Assembly (NCBI GenBank): GCA_938074565.1
Contig: CALJEQ010000035.1
Coordinates: 1 to 35,659 of the forward strand
Origin: an uncultured Alkaliphilus sp.
Lineage (GTDB): Bacteria > Bacillota > Clostridia > Peptostreptococcales > Natronincolaceae
DNA: 35,659 bases
Direction of reading: 5' to 3'
Below the pieces are notes generated by a model. It searched no databases. It had not been told where the DNA came from and was given only the letters and a program-made list of their open reading frames with translations. Numbering within the stretch: the first letter of the stretch is position 1; each line of letters starts with the position of its first letter. Both the position numbers and the translations under genes were made by a program. Below are positions 22,979 through 29,571 of the stretch, one piece after another.

Positions 22979-23137
22979 TTAAACAGTGCAACCCCTTCTC
23001 TTGTGTTTACTTCTTTTAGGTTTCATCCTGCTTACGGCACTAGTTACATACCCTAAGTATTCTTTTTCTCTTCTTTTTTGCCTTTCGGCATACATCTGCA
23101 TTATTGTTTTATAAAAAACTTCTTTAGATGGCATCAT
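22979..23137 (-). CDS. Small basic protein, 52 aa
   Basis: An ATG overlapping the gemA stop (ATGA) opens a 52-codon frame: MMPSKEVFYKTIMQMYAERQ, KRREKEYLGYVTSAVSRMKP, KRSKHKRRGCTV. It is strongly basic at the C-terminus. Stop is TAA at 22979. It is translationally coupled to gemA. Function unknown; RNA or DNA binding is possible from the charge. Confidence 0.6.
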   Translation of the reverse strand: MMPSKEVFYKTIMQMYAERQKRREKEYLGYVTSAVSRMKPKRSKHKRRGCTV

Positions 23138-23553
23138 GCTTCATAACCGTCCTTTTCTTTAGTTATCCTTTTAATCATTTTTTTAAGTATTTCTATGAGT
23201 TTACTGCACTGGTCTGCATCCAACCATTCAACCCTATCTACCTTAAACATTCTTTTTACAAAACCATTAATTCTGTTATTGTCATCATTCCAACCTAACT
23301 CGCCTGTTAACCTATAAATAGTTTGTCTCTGTGCCTTAGTCCATTTCCTACCACTTATATCAGTTCTCTTTTGATTTTTCTTAGGTTTTACCAGTGCATC
23401 AATCACTTTATTTGCTTCCGTCCAAGTCAATTGTTTCATACTTTCTTTGTTAGATTCTCTATATATTAATGCATATAAATCTTCTTTACCTATGCCTTGT
23501 TCACTTGCAGTCGCCCATATTTTCTTCATTTGAGTTGTTGAAATTGCTTTCAT
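23134..23553 (-). CDS. gemA: GemA-like regulatory protein (Mu gp16, DUF1018)
   Basis: 139 aa. Features of the GemA/gp16 family include a first part MKKIWATASEQGIGKEDLYA and a second part TKAQRQTIYRLTGELGWNDD, with INGFVKRMFKVDRVEWLDAD following. In Mu, GemA affects host gene expression and DNA supercoiling during development. The gene has a clear AAAGGAGTTATTCGT ribosome site and lies downstream of the MuB gene, separated by three tiny ORFs. Confidence 0.9.
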   Translation of the reverse strand: MKAISTTQMKKIWATASEQGIGKEDLYALIYRESNKESMKQLTWTEANKVIDALVKPKKNQKRTDISGRKWTKAQRQTIYRLTGELGWNDDNNRINGFVKRMFKVDRVEWLDADQCSKLIEILKKMIKRITKEKDGYEA

Positions 23554-23566
23554 ACGAATAACTCCT

Positions 23567-23713
23567 TTAACACTCTTTTTTTACCTTTTTAAACCCTAAA
23601 CAACCTCTACTCTCTATCTGCCCTTCACATTCTCCTTTATTTCCTTGATACAACACACATATCATACAGCACCCACTAATTAATAATTTTTTAATATCTA
23701 CTTTCGTTGCCAA
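23567..23713 (-). CDS. Tiny cysteine-rich protein, 48 aa
   Basis: Start is TTG at 23713 with GGAGG seven bases upstream. Sequence MATKVDIKKLLISGCCMICV, LYQGNKGECEGQIESRGCLG, FKKVKKEC has six cysteines (15, 16, 19, 29, 38, 48). It overlaps the preceding ORF by 16 nt. Metal binding or a knuckle fold is possible. Function unknown; the reading is supported by the ribosome site and gene packing rather than by family. Confidence 0.5.
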   Translation of the reverse strand: MATKVDIKKLLISGCCMICVLYQGNKGECEGQIESRGCLGFKKVKKEC

Positions 23714-23832
23714 GATAAACCCTCCAACTCAAACCCTGCTATTTTCCCGTTTTGACATACCACAGCTAGTCCACATAGCTTGTACAATTTATTAAATAGT
23801 AAAACTTTTCTTCCCATTAATATCTTTTTCAT
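23698..23832 (-). CDS. Tiny protein, 44 aa
   Basis: ATG overlaps the previous stop (TAATG). Reads MKKILMGRKVLLFNKLYKLC, GLAVVCQNGKIAGFELEGLS, WQRK. Two cysteines occur. It lies in the run of coupled small genes between MuB and GemA. Function unknown. Confidence 0.5.
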   Translation of the reverse strand: MKKILMGRKVLLFNKLYKLCGLAVVCQNGKIAGFELEGLSWQRK

Positions 23833-23999
23833 TACGCCACCCTCTCTTGAATTTTATCTTGAATCACTTCAAAACTTGAATTCTTCAAAATCTCTTTTAT
23901 CTGTTCTTCTGACATTCCAGAAACTGTAGCTGCTGCTTTAATTTGTACTGGGAGTTTTACTTTATCAAGAAAAATGCCTAACCGTTCCATAGCACTCAT
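23832..23999 (-). CDS. Small protein after MuB, 55 aa
   Basis: ATG at 23999 is preferred: GGAGCTTAGT, at the end of the MuB gene, supplies the ribosome site. The upstream extension of this frame is the MuB shadow. Sequence MSAMERLGIFLDKVKLPVQI, KAAATVSGMSEEQIKEILKN, SSFEVIQDKIQERVA looks helical with an HTH-like middle. Function unknown. Confidence 0.6.
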   Translation of the reverse strand: MSAMERLGIFLDKVKLPVQIKAAATVSGMSEEQIKEILKNSSFEVIQDKIQERVA

Positions 24000-24000
24000 A

Positions 24001-24885
24001 CTAAGCTCCAACACCCATGTATTTAGCCATTCCAACAAGACCTTTGTATGTAATGTCATTATTGTTAGAGGCATTTAAAAATAAATTAACGCTGCCTCTA
24101 ATCCCCCATTTGGTTTGTGCTATTCCAAGAAGGAATTTTAACTCAACTTCCCCATCCAGTGCTGGGAACAACATTTTAATGTCTTCCATTTGGACATGGG
24201 AGGTAAGAATGCATTTTCTCATAGCGATTCTACTGAATATCTGTGCAAAGGCAGCTTCGCCTTTACCATGCATTTTTCTATAAACCTCGTGATTTCCTAT
24301 AAAGACAACACCTATACCTGCATCGTCATATATGTCCCTTATAAGCTCTATTGTCGAGTGAGGAAGATGTTGAGCTTCGTCCAATATCAAAACCTTGTCA
24401 GTGCCTCTCAATCTCTCCACACAGTCCATGTACATATCCTCTATTTTATTGTTTTCCGCTACTTTAAGCTTCCTAGCAATCATTTTTAAAAGGGATTTTT
24501 CTCTTGAAAATGCCTTAGATACCCTCAAGACTATCACTCCACTATGCTCCCGCTCATACTCCTTGATGGCTTCCGTCTTGCCGATCCCTGCATCACCATA
24601 GACTAATCCTAGGTCTTTTTGAATATGACAGTATGAAATTACATCCAGTACCTTTTTACTAAGGCTTGTCATGACAAAATCAGGTCTCTTAGCGATTCTC
24701 TCCACCTGCTCCGTCATGTCTAGAAAGTCACTTATCTTAGATTCTAATGTCTGAGGATTGGGATACTTTCCATTTAGTAGTTGAGACAATGCAGCAGGTG
24801 AAATACCTATCTTCTTTGAAATACTGCTTTGGCTCTCTCCAGACTCTTTAATTTGCTCTTCTAACCTCTTTATCATTTGTTCCAT
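24001..24885 (-). CDS. MuB-type AAA+ ATPase, transposition target selector
   Basis: 294 aa. Residues 1-60 form an HTH (SISKKIGISPAALSQLLNGK). The AAA+ domain has Walker A GDAGIGKT (97-104) and Walker B VLILDEAQ (165-172, D169 E170), then sensor-like FIGNHEV. The C-terminus carries the MuB-type helical region. MuB coats target DNA, stimulates MuA and delivers it to targets, and gives target immunity. The gene follows MuA by 12 bp in the same operon. Confidence 0.94.
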   Translation of the reverse strand: MEQMIKRLEEQIKESGESQSSISKKIGISPAALSQLLNGKYPNPQTLESKISDFLDMTEQVERIAKRPDFVMTSLSKKVLDVISYCHIQKDLGLVYGDAGIGKTEAIKEYEREHSGVIVLRVSKAFSREKSLLKMIARKLKVAENNKIEDMYMDCVERLRGTDKVLILDEAQHLPHSTIELIRDIYDDAGIGVVFIGNHEVYRKMHGKGEAAFAQIFSRIAMRKCILTSHVQMEDIKMLFPALDGEVELKFLLGIAQTKWGIRGSVNLFLNASNNNDITYKGLVGMAKYMGVGA

Positions 24886-24897
24886 ATTATTTTCCCC

Positions 24898-26835
24898 CTA
24901 TCGTTTTTTTCTTGCGTTTTCAATCATCCTTTGCATGTCTATAACTACTTCATCACCACCAACAACCTTGTCAAGTTGCTGGTCATATATGGTCTTTTCT
25001 TGTAGTCTTACTGGCTGAATTGCTTTAGGTTCAAATTTATAGTTAGATTCTTCAATATTAAGTTTTGATTTTCTCATTACTAACTCTAATGCATCAGTGT
25101 TTTCGTAAACACCAATGTCATTAATTTCTTTATATTTCTTAACAGTTTTAGTTACGCTATTTATTTTAGAGGCTGCCTGCTTAATATCTTCTTTGTCTGC
25201 CCCATAGGACAAAATCGTGTCTGAGGCAGATTCAACCGTCATAATGTAACGGTCTTCCTCATCGTAAATTCTTACTTCTCTCAAGTCCTCTGGGTTGTAC
25301 CTTACAAAGACTTTTTTGCCTTGATGTTGCATAATAAGCTCTTCATTCCAGTAAATTAATTCCTGTCCGTATAACTTTAGCTTAACCCCTGTTCTGTTAA
25401 CCGTTTGAAGATTTGCCCAACGCATCATCATAAGATTTAAATCTTCTTTAGTTGCAACCCTTTTAGTAAAGAGATTTTCTGCATAAACTTCATCTGGACA
25501 CCTTCCATTCATACCGCTACCACTTTGAGGCTGTTTGTTAAACCAACCTTCTATGTAAGTGTCAAAGAGTTCTGCAATTTCTCCGTCCTTTAAGAGCTTT
25601 TCAGGGGTTTTAAGAACTTCTTTAAGCCTCTCTGGTCTTTCAAGGATGTTGCCCCCTGTGTAGGAGTCCACAAGCTTAGAAAATTGCTCCTTAAACTCCT
25701 TGAAGGTACGTTCTACTATCTTAGCCTTTGCATTTCTAACCTTTGCATTTTTCATTTCAATTCCTAATCGTTCTAATATTGTAGCTGCTTGATTAGACTT
25801 AGCTTTCTTCCTTATTCCACGACCTCCGATGTCCTTCACCAGGAACTCCCTACCGTTATCGCAATATATCTGTTTAGGGATTCCATACTTCTCAATTCCC
25901 TTTCTAAGAGCAAAGAGGTTGGCATCACTTGTGGGGCTATCCGTCACATACCACCCCATAGGCTTTCTACTTCGTACATCCAAGTAAAAGGTTACATAAA
26001 GACGGTGGGACTTCTCCCGATCATCGTACCGAGTCATGAAGTCGAATGTATGGTTATCTGCAACCCATATGTCATTACTCTCTAAATCGTCATATATACG
26101 GACTATGTATGGCATAGCTTTATCTTGATATGCCTTGTCACCCTCTCTAAAGTATTTAACAACTGCTAAAGGCAACTGATTAGCTTTTCTCTCAAAAGTA
26201 CTTCTACTTGGCATAGGCAATAGATCAGGTCGCTCTAACTCCGCCCACGTCTCCGTTAGTTTGTGACAAAAGGAAACTGTCTTTTCGGCTTCATCAAGAT
26301 AGTAGTCAGCAAATACAGACCATAGCACCTCATTAATTTTACATCTGCCTTTATTGGATTTGCCTCGCTGATCCAATAGACCAATCGCCCCTAGCTTCTT
26401 ATAGTCGCTTATCCATTTACGAAGGGTTCTGACTGAAATAGTTCCATGAGGATTTTCATTGTTGTACCTCTCAACAAATATTTCATCATTTTCCGTCTTC
26501 TTTCCTAAATTCCGAAAACGGATTGCTTCTTCCACAACCTTCTGCCTTTCTACTATCTGCTCTCGTTCAGCAGAGCTTAGTTCTTCTATTGTTGTGACAG
26601 CAGTTTCTTCTTTTTTATTTAGCTTACTATCTTGTCTTTTTTTAGCTGTGTGATACTTCTTCTGTGCCTTTTCGTCAAGAGCAGAAATAGGAACTTTGTA
26701 CTCTGTTTTGCCAGTTCTCTTCCCTTCTCCTCTAGTTTCTACTGCCTTTAATTTCCCATCTTTTATCTTGATTTGAATAGCTCTTTGACTACAACCTAGC
26801 AAAGTTGCTACGTCTTTTACTGATAAATATTCCAA
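24898..26835 (-). CDS. MuA-type DDE transposase
   Basis: 645 aa, near the 663 of MuA. N-terminal winged HTH (YLSVKDVATLLGCSQRAIQI), then more DNA-binding segments, then the rve/RNase H core with D260 (WVADNH), D326 (YCDNGRE) and E375 (KIVERTF), and a beta-barrel Mu-transpos_C region (WNEELIMQHQGKKVFVRYNP). The C-terminal helices (EEVVIDMQRMIENARKKR-type) fit MuB/ClpX contact. It cuts and joins the phage ends, giving 5-bp target duplications like those seen. Start is TTG at 26835 after AAGGGGGGCAGGTAC. Confidence 0.95.
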   Translation of the reverse strand: MEYLSVKDVATLLGCSQRAIQIKIKDGKLKAVETRGEGKRTGKTEYKVPISALDEKAQKKYHTAKKRQDSKLNKKEETAVTTIEELSSAEREQIVERQKVVEEAIRFRNLGKKTENDEIFVERYNNENPHGTISVRTLRKWISDYKKLGAIGLLDQRGKSNKGRCKINEVLWSVFADYYLDEAEKTVSFCHKLTETWAELERPDLLPMPSRSTFERKANQLPLAVVKYFREGDKAYQDKAMPYIVRIYDDLESNDIWVADNHTFDFMTRYDDREKSHRLYVTFYLDVRSRKPMGWYVTDSPTSDANLFALRKGIEKYGIPKQIYCDNGREFLVKDIGGRGIRKKAKSNQAATILERLGIEMKNAKVRNAKAKIVERTFKEFKEQFSKLVDSYTGGNILERPERLKEVLKTPEKLLKDGEIAELFDTYIEGWFNKQPQSGSGMNGRCPDEVYAENLFTKRVATKEDLNLMMMRWANLQTVNRTGVKLKLYGQELIYWNEELIMQHQGKKVFVRYNPEDLREVRIYDEEDRYIMTVESASDTILSYGADKEDIKQAASKINSVTKTVKKYKEINDIGVYENTDALELVMRKSKLNIEESNYKFEPKAIQPVRLQEKTIYDQQLDKVVGGDEVVIDMQRMIENARKKR

Positions 26836-26918
26836 GTACCTGCCCCCCTTTAAACCCTTGAATTACTTAATAAATTTTGATATACTAACTTAGAAGTTTT
26901 TTAATATGTTTTTTATTT

Positions 26919-26958
26919 AAAGTTGGAGCTAGTCCGTCAAAACTAAAGCTCCAACTTT
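26919..26958. terminator. Perfect hairpin upstream of the transposase gene
   Basis: AAAGTTGGAGCT (26919-26930) and AGCTCCAACTTT (26947-26958) form a perfect 12-bp stem with a 16-nt loop. The T-tract follows on the plus strand (ATTTTTTT), so it terminates best in that direction; on the minus strand only AAATAAAAAA follows. It sits between the coiled-coil and transposase genes, overlapping the stop of the former. It may trim plus-strand antisense transcripts or moderate transposase mRNA. Confidence 0.6.
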
Positions 26959-27331
26959 ATTTTTTTGCCTCCTCCTCTCTAAACAAATTTTTATTATGAT
27001 GTTCATATGACCTTTTAACGTCTAAATCTCTATACTTTTTAACCAAAGCAAGATTTTCTCCTATTTCCTTATTCAGCATGTCAATCACATCATTTAATGC
27101 TTCTATTTCACTTGAATATTTTAAAATCAAATTCCAAAATTCTATACTAAGGGAAGTTTTTTGATCCAAAGCCCCATCCCTTTGTTTTTCTAAAATCTCT
27201 AGTCTGTGTTTAATGTATACTCTTTGTCTTTCCGACTTCTCCCAATGATTACATTCATCACTAATAGCCCTTTCTAAAGTAGCCCTATATTTATCTAAAA
27301 AAGCATTGTTATCTATTTCAATATTAGACAA
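26957..27331 (-). CDS. Coiled-coil early protein, 124 aa
   Basis: TTG start immediately after the Ner-like gene's TAG, with GGGGGTGATATAG as ribosome site. Long helices (YRATLERAISDECNHWEKSE, RVYIKHRLEILEKQRD, IEALNDVIDMLNKEIGENLA) predict a coiled coil. No HTH or enzyme motif seen. It lies between the Ner-like regulator and MuA. I do not recognise the family. Confidence 0.7.
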   Translation of the reverse strand: MSNIEIDNNAFLDKYRATLERAISDECNHWEKSERQRVYIKHRLEILEKQRDGALDQKTSLSIEFWNLILKYSSEIEALNDVIDMLNKEIGENLALVKKYRDLDVKRSYEHHNKNLFREEEAKK

Positions 27332-27550
27332 CTATATCACCCCCTTTAATTCTCTATTCTTTTTACTAGCTAACAGCCTGTCTATTTTAGAGATATATTT
27401 CTTTCCTAACTTTTCCCCATAAAACACATCCGCTAAGTAGCTCTCACTTACGCCTATTTTCTTAGCTAATTCTTTTTGTGTCATGCCTAATTCCAACAAT
27501 CTTTTTTTTGCTTCAATTCCATAATCCGTTAACTTTCTTTTTCTCTTCAT
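27332..27550 (-). CDS. Ner-like HTH (XRE-type) early regulator, 72 aa
   Basis: ATG at 27550 is preferred over TTG at 27556 because AAAGGAGG is then seven bases upstream. The HTH reads LLELGMTQKELAKKIGVSES, YLADVFYGEKLGKKYISKID. The first long early gene, next to MuA, is the position of Mu Ner, which shuts down early and repressor transcription. Here three tiny genes come before it. The family match is to XRE regulators. Confidence 0.8.
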   Translation of the reverse strand: MKRKRKLTDYGIEAKKRLLELGMTQKELAKKIGVSESYLADVFYGEKLGKKYISKIDRLLASKKNRELKGVI

Positions 27551-27581
27551 CCACAAGCCTCCTTTTTAGAGTATTTAACGA

Positions 27582-27746
27582 TTATTTCAATTTTTGCTTG
27601 TCTGCTCTTTTCTTGATTCCTTCACTAAGTTTATAAGTTATACTTTCTATATCTCCTACAGTAATGTCATTTTCTTTAAGTTCGTCCCAAATTACATCAA
27701 CAAACACATCAACTAACTTTTCAATAGCAGTGACATCATTACTCAT
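27582..27746 (-). CDS. Small acidic early protein, 54 aa
   Basis: ATG at 27746 after AAGGAGGAAGGAATATAAA. Reads MSNDVTAIEKLVDVFVDVIW, DELKENDITVGDIESITYKL, SEGIKKRADKQKLK, a helix-rich protein. It is one of three tiny genes in a row right after the early promoter, the place where phages often keep host-takeover or anti-host peptides. Function unknown. Confidence 0.65.
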   Translation of the reverse strand: MSNDVTAIEKLVDVFVDVIWDELKENDITVGDIESITYKLSEGIKKRADKQKLK

Positions 27747-27767
27747 TTTATATTCCTTCCTCCTTCT

Positions 27768-27947
27768 CTAAATAAACCTCTCAATCTTTAAAGTATCTGC
27801 ATCAAATACAACTGACGCACCAGTTCTTAATCCTTTTTTCAATGTTTCCAAATAATCATCATGAGAAGTAAACATTATCATTATTCTTCTTTCACCTGAC
27901 ATGATCCTTACACGCATGCTATCATAATCCCATACATCACCTACCAT
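27768..27947 (-). CDS. Small early protein, 59 aa
   Basis: ATG at 27947, preceded by AGGAGGGATAATT. Reads MVGDVWDYDSMRVRIMSGER, RIMIMFTSHDDYLETLKKGL, RTGASVVFDADTLKIERFI, likely a small alpha/beta fold. Stop is 21 bp before the next ATG. Function unknown; the strong ribosome site supports it. Confidence 0.65.
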   Translation of the reverse strand: MVGDVWDYDSMRVRIMSGERRIMIMFTSHDDYLETLKKGLRTGASVVFDADTLKIERFI

Positions 27948-27979
27948 AATTATCCCTCCTAATTGGTTTTTAATCTTTA

Positions 27980-28111
27980 TTAATACTTGTCCGCTAAAAT
28001 ATCAATTGCCACATTTAAACCATTTATTTTACCTTCAAGTTTAACTTTTTCTAAAGAATCTTCACTCTTTTTAAACTCCTCTATTGCATGATGTTTAGCA
28101 CGAACAATCAT
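27980..28111 (-). CDS. Possible tiny early protein, 43 aa
   Basis: The frame is open from a TAA at about 28140, but no standard start with a good ribosome site lies there. The first in-frame ATG is at 28111 (AAGGAAGCTTTTGAG upstream, weak), giving MIVRAKHHAIEEFKKSEDSL, EKVKLEGKINGLNVAIDILA, DKY. A GGAGG at about 28147 instead serves an ATG that opens only nine codons, so a small upstream ORF or an indel is possible. Confidence 0.4.
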   Translation of the reverse strand: MIVRAKHHAIEEFKKSEDSLEKVKLEGKINGLNVAIDILADKY

Positions 28112-28293
28112 CTCAAAAGCTTCCTTAGCATTTTCATCTACTTACCTCCATTCATTTTCATTAATCAGCACCAAGCGAGGTGTGCTTTAGAAGATTTTTT
28201 TATTAATGCAACTGAAGGCATTTTGGTGAGTTTTCATTGCTTTTTGCAACTTATTTTGATAAATTCTTAGGTGTACATATTCACTATATTTAT

Positions 28294-28322
28294 ATTATAG
28301 TTCAGTTATCTGAACATGTCAA
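28294..28322 (-). promoter_or_regulatory. Early promoter (Pe-like), consensus quality
   Basis: On the minus strand TTGACA (28322-28317), a 17-bp spacer and TATAAT (28299-28294) form a perfect sigma-A consensus. The spacer contains the palindrome operator, so the repressor would block RNA polymerase directly. It drives the early genes (27980 onward). The leader to the first gene is about 170 nt. Confidence 0.9.
28300..28315. promoter_or_regulatory. Repressor operator 1
   Basis: GTTCAGTTATCTGAAC is a palindrome with 6-bp arms (GTTCAG/CTGAAC). It lies exactly in the early-promoter spacer. A second copy, GTTTAGTTATCTTAAC, with near-palindromic arms, lies 31 bp away, about three helical turns. 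These are the likely binding sites of the HTH/S24 repressor. Confidence 0.8.
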
Positions 28323-28328
28323 TAATAT

Positions 28329-28358
28329 TTGTTTAGTTATCTTAACTTTTTTTAATAC
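28329..28358 (+). promoter_or_regulatory. Candidate repressor promoter
   Basis: TTGTTT (28329-28334), about 18 bp, then TAATAC (28353-28358), upstream of the AAAGGGGG ribosome site of the repressor. Operator 2 lies in between, so the repressor may regulate its own gene. The boxes are weaker than those of the early promoter. Confidence 0.45.
28331..28346. promoter_or_regulatory. Repressor operator 2
   Basis: GTTTAGTTATCTTAAC shares 14 of 16 positions with operator 1 at 28300-28315. It lies close to the repressor start and within the candidate repressor promoter. Paired operators at about three turns suggest cooperative dimers and negative autoregulation. Confidence 0.75.
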
Positions 28359-28379
28359 TTAAAGGGGGTTTTAACACAT

Positions 28380-29120
28380 ATGAAAACAATAGGAGAGAGA
28401 ATTAATTACTTACGTACTAAAAACAAATTAACTATGGACGAACTATCCTTATTAATTGGTAAGAAAAAAAGCAATTTAAGTTCATATGAAAACGGTAAAT
28501 ATGAGCCATCTGCCCAAACTATTATTGCTCTTTGTGAAACATTTAAAGTCTCGGCAGATTGGCTACTTACAGGTAAATCCAATAATGATTCTTTTGATCT
28601 AAGAACTAAAGCTATTATTTCTCTTATTAAAGACCTTACAGATAAAGATATTGATGATGTTATAGATTTTTTAAAGTATAAACAATTTAAACACAAAACA
28701 ATAAACAACAACATGACAGTACAGATAACTGAACAAACTTTTAAAGGAAAAGTAGTTCCTCTTGCTGGCAGAGTCGCAGCCGGCACACCAATTATGTCAT
28801 TAGCCGAACATGATAAATTAATACCTGTGCCAAAAGAAGATTCAAGAGTTGATTTTGCACTTACTATTAAAGGAGATAGTATGCAACCACTTTTTAATGA
28901 TGGTTCAATTATTTTTATAAAAAAACAAGAAACATTGGAAAATGGAGAAATAGGAGTGTTTGAGATTGACGGTGAATTCACATGTAAAAAATTCAAAAAA
29001 ACAGACTACCATATATCTTTAGAGTCTATTAATACAACCTATTCACCAATTATCATTACGGAAGAAGAGTATACAAATAGGAATTTTAGAATAATAGGAA
29101 AAGTATACATTAATAATTAA
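28380..29120 (+). CDS. LexA/CI-like phage repressor (HTH + S24 peptidase)
   Basis: 246 aa. HTH_3 at residues 5-62 (RTKNKLTMDELSLLIGKKKS); linker; S24 domain with cleavage-type A134-G135 (VAAGTP), Ser167 in GDSM and catalytic Lys at K203 (TCKKF). Such repressors self-cleave on RecA signals and set off induction. It is the only long plus-strand gene of the prophage, divergent from the early operon. This differs from Mu c, which lacks the S24 domain and is not SOS-inducible. Confidence 0.94.
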   Translation: MKTIGERINYLRTKNKLTMDELSLLIGKKKSNLSSYENGKYEPSAQTIIALCETFKVSADWLLTGKSNNDSFDLRTKAIISLIKDLTDKDIDDVIDFLKYKQFKHKTINNNMTVQITEQTFKGKVVPLAGRVAAGTPIMSLAEHDKLIPVPKEDSRVDFALTIKGDSMQPLFNDGSIIFIKKQETLENGEIGVFEIDGEFTCKKFKKTDYHISLESINTTYSPIIITEEEYTNRNFRIIGKVYINN

Positions 29121-29145
29121 TATTTATACATTTTTTATGTTTTTT

Positions 29146-29170
29146 AGGTGTAAAACTTCACCTTTTTTTG
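29146..29170 (+). terminator. Terminator of the repressor gene
   Basis: AGGTG (29146-29150) and CACCT (29159-29163) form a short stem with an 8-nt loop followed by seven Ts, 26 bp after the repressor stop. It is small, but the T-run and position support termination. Confidence 0.55.
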
Positions 29171-29240
29171 TTGTGCTTAAATCTTTGTTTTTATTAATCA
29201 AAAATTCGCTATGTAATTTGCAAATTCTCATACACATGGG

Positions 29241-29272
29241 TACAGGCGAAATTTATAGTTGTTTCGCCTGTA
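29241..29272. repeat. Perfect 11-bp hairpin
   Basis: TACAGGCGAAA (29241-29251) and TTTCGCCTGTA (29262-29272) are exact complements with a 10-nt loop. No long T-run follows on either strand. It may be a backup terminator, or a protein-binding site in the transposition end. Confidence 0.65.
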
Positions 29273-29319
29273 AATTTCGTTTGAAAATCAAACTATTTTT
29301 TTAGTCTCCTAATACAAAA

Positions 29320-29359
29320 AGCCTATTTAAAGTTCTCACAATGGAGTTTTAAACAGGCT
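29320..29359. terminator. Hairpin, likely bidirectional terminator
   Basis: AGCCTATTTAAA (29320-29331) pairs with TTTAAACAGGCT (29348-29359), one mismatch, flanked by AAAA on the left and TTTAAA on the right. This could stop transcripts going either toward or from the host. Function inferred. Confidence 0.5.
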
Positions 29360-29466
29360 TTAAACGTTTTTTAAATTATCGTTTAATAAAATTTAAGTTT
29401 TTATAAATTATTAGATCAGTCACAAATTTTGCTTTTTTGAATTATCATTATAAATTGCATTTTTTT

Positions 29467-29530
29467 AGGTGAGTAATCTCCAATCCCCCTATTCTCAACT
29501 TTTTTCGGGATTCTTCGGGATTACTCACCT
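29467..29530. repeat. 12-bp inverted repeat next to the left terminus
   Basis: AGGTGAGTAATC (29467-29478) and GATTACTCACCT (29519-29530) are perfect reverse complements 40 bp apart, 36 bp from the terminus. The spacer holds a tandem TTCGGGATT repeat (29504-29522). The arms do not resemble the TIR. It may be a second protein-binding system at the transposition end, or a transcription block against the host. Confidence 0.65.
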
Positions 29531-29533
29531 ACT

Positions 29534-29566
29534 CATAGTTTTTGTTATTCTTTTTGATAAAATACA
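29534..29566 (-). repeat. Prophage left-end terminal inverted repeat
   Basis: Read inward from 29566: TGTATTTTATCAAAAAGAAT and on to AACAAAAACTATG; 22 of 33 positions match the other terminus (157-189). TACA ends the prophage and CTTCC follows at once. Confidence 0.8.
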
Positions 29567-29571
29567 CTTCC
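29567..29571. repeat. 5-bp target-site duplication, copy 2
   Basis: CTTCC, identical to 152-156, directly after the prophage terminal TACA. On the coding strand it is GGAAG, part of the Gly-Arg codons that rejoin the transposase halves. Confidence 0.9.

Larger units (their letters stand above)
157..29566 (-). mobile_element. Complete Mu-like transposable prophage, 29.4 kb
   Basis: The ends are TGTA...TACA, with imperfect terminal inverted repeats and a 5-bp target duplication. Between them lie a repressor, Ner-like protein, DDE transposase, AAA+ MuB homologue, GemA, a Mor-type activator, lysis genes, packaging, head and contractile-tail genes. Only the repressor is on the plus strand. The replication and regulation genes are Mu-type, the head resembles SPP1 and the tail resembles PBSX (Xkd). 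The genetic left end (repressor, transposase) is at 29566 and the right end (tail fibres) at 157. One structural gene (XkdQ-like) carries a frameshift, so it is uncertain whether the prophage makes infectious particles; the rest looks intact. Confidence 0.95.
29171..29566. other. Noncoding left end of the prophage
   Basis: Nearly 400 bp without a plausible ORF between repressor and terminus. It contains three hairpins (29241-29272, 29320-29359, 29467-29530) and candidate transposase boxes: GTCACAAATTTTGC (29419-29432) and ATAAATTGCA (29450-29459), the latter also present at the right end (193-202). In Mu the corresponding end holds L1-L3 sites. Nothing else is visible. Confidence 0.6.

Noticed and set aside
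24898..26835. Retroviral-type integrase or IS3 transposase instead of MuA
   Set aside because: Length, N-terminal HTH, C-terminal region, adjacent MuB ATPase and 5-bp duplication all favour MuA.
28160..28202. Possible hairpin/terminator AGCACC...GGTGTGCT before the early genes
   Set aside because: The stem is short with a bulge and the T-run lies well away on the plus strand; too weak to call.
28406..28996. Long minus-strand frame opposite the repressor
   Set aside because: The repressor frame has HTH and S24 motifs; the opposite frame is only a codon-use shadow.
157..29566. CRISPR array, tRNA or rRNA
   Set aside because: No regularly spaced direct repeats and no tRNA-like cloverleaf were noticed. 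Hairpins found are single and best explained as terminators or end structures.
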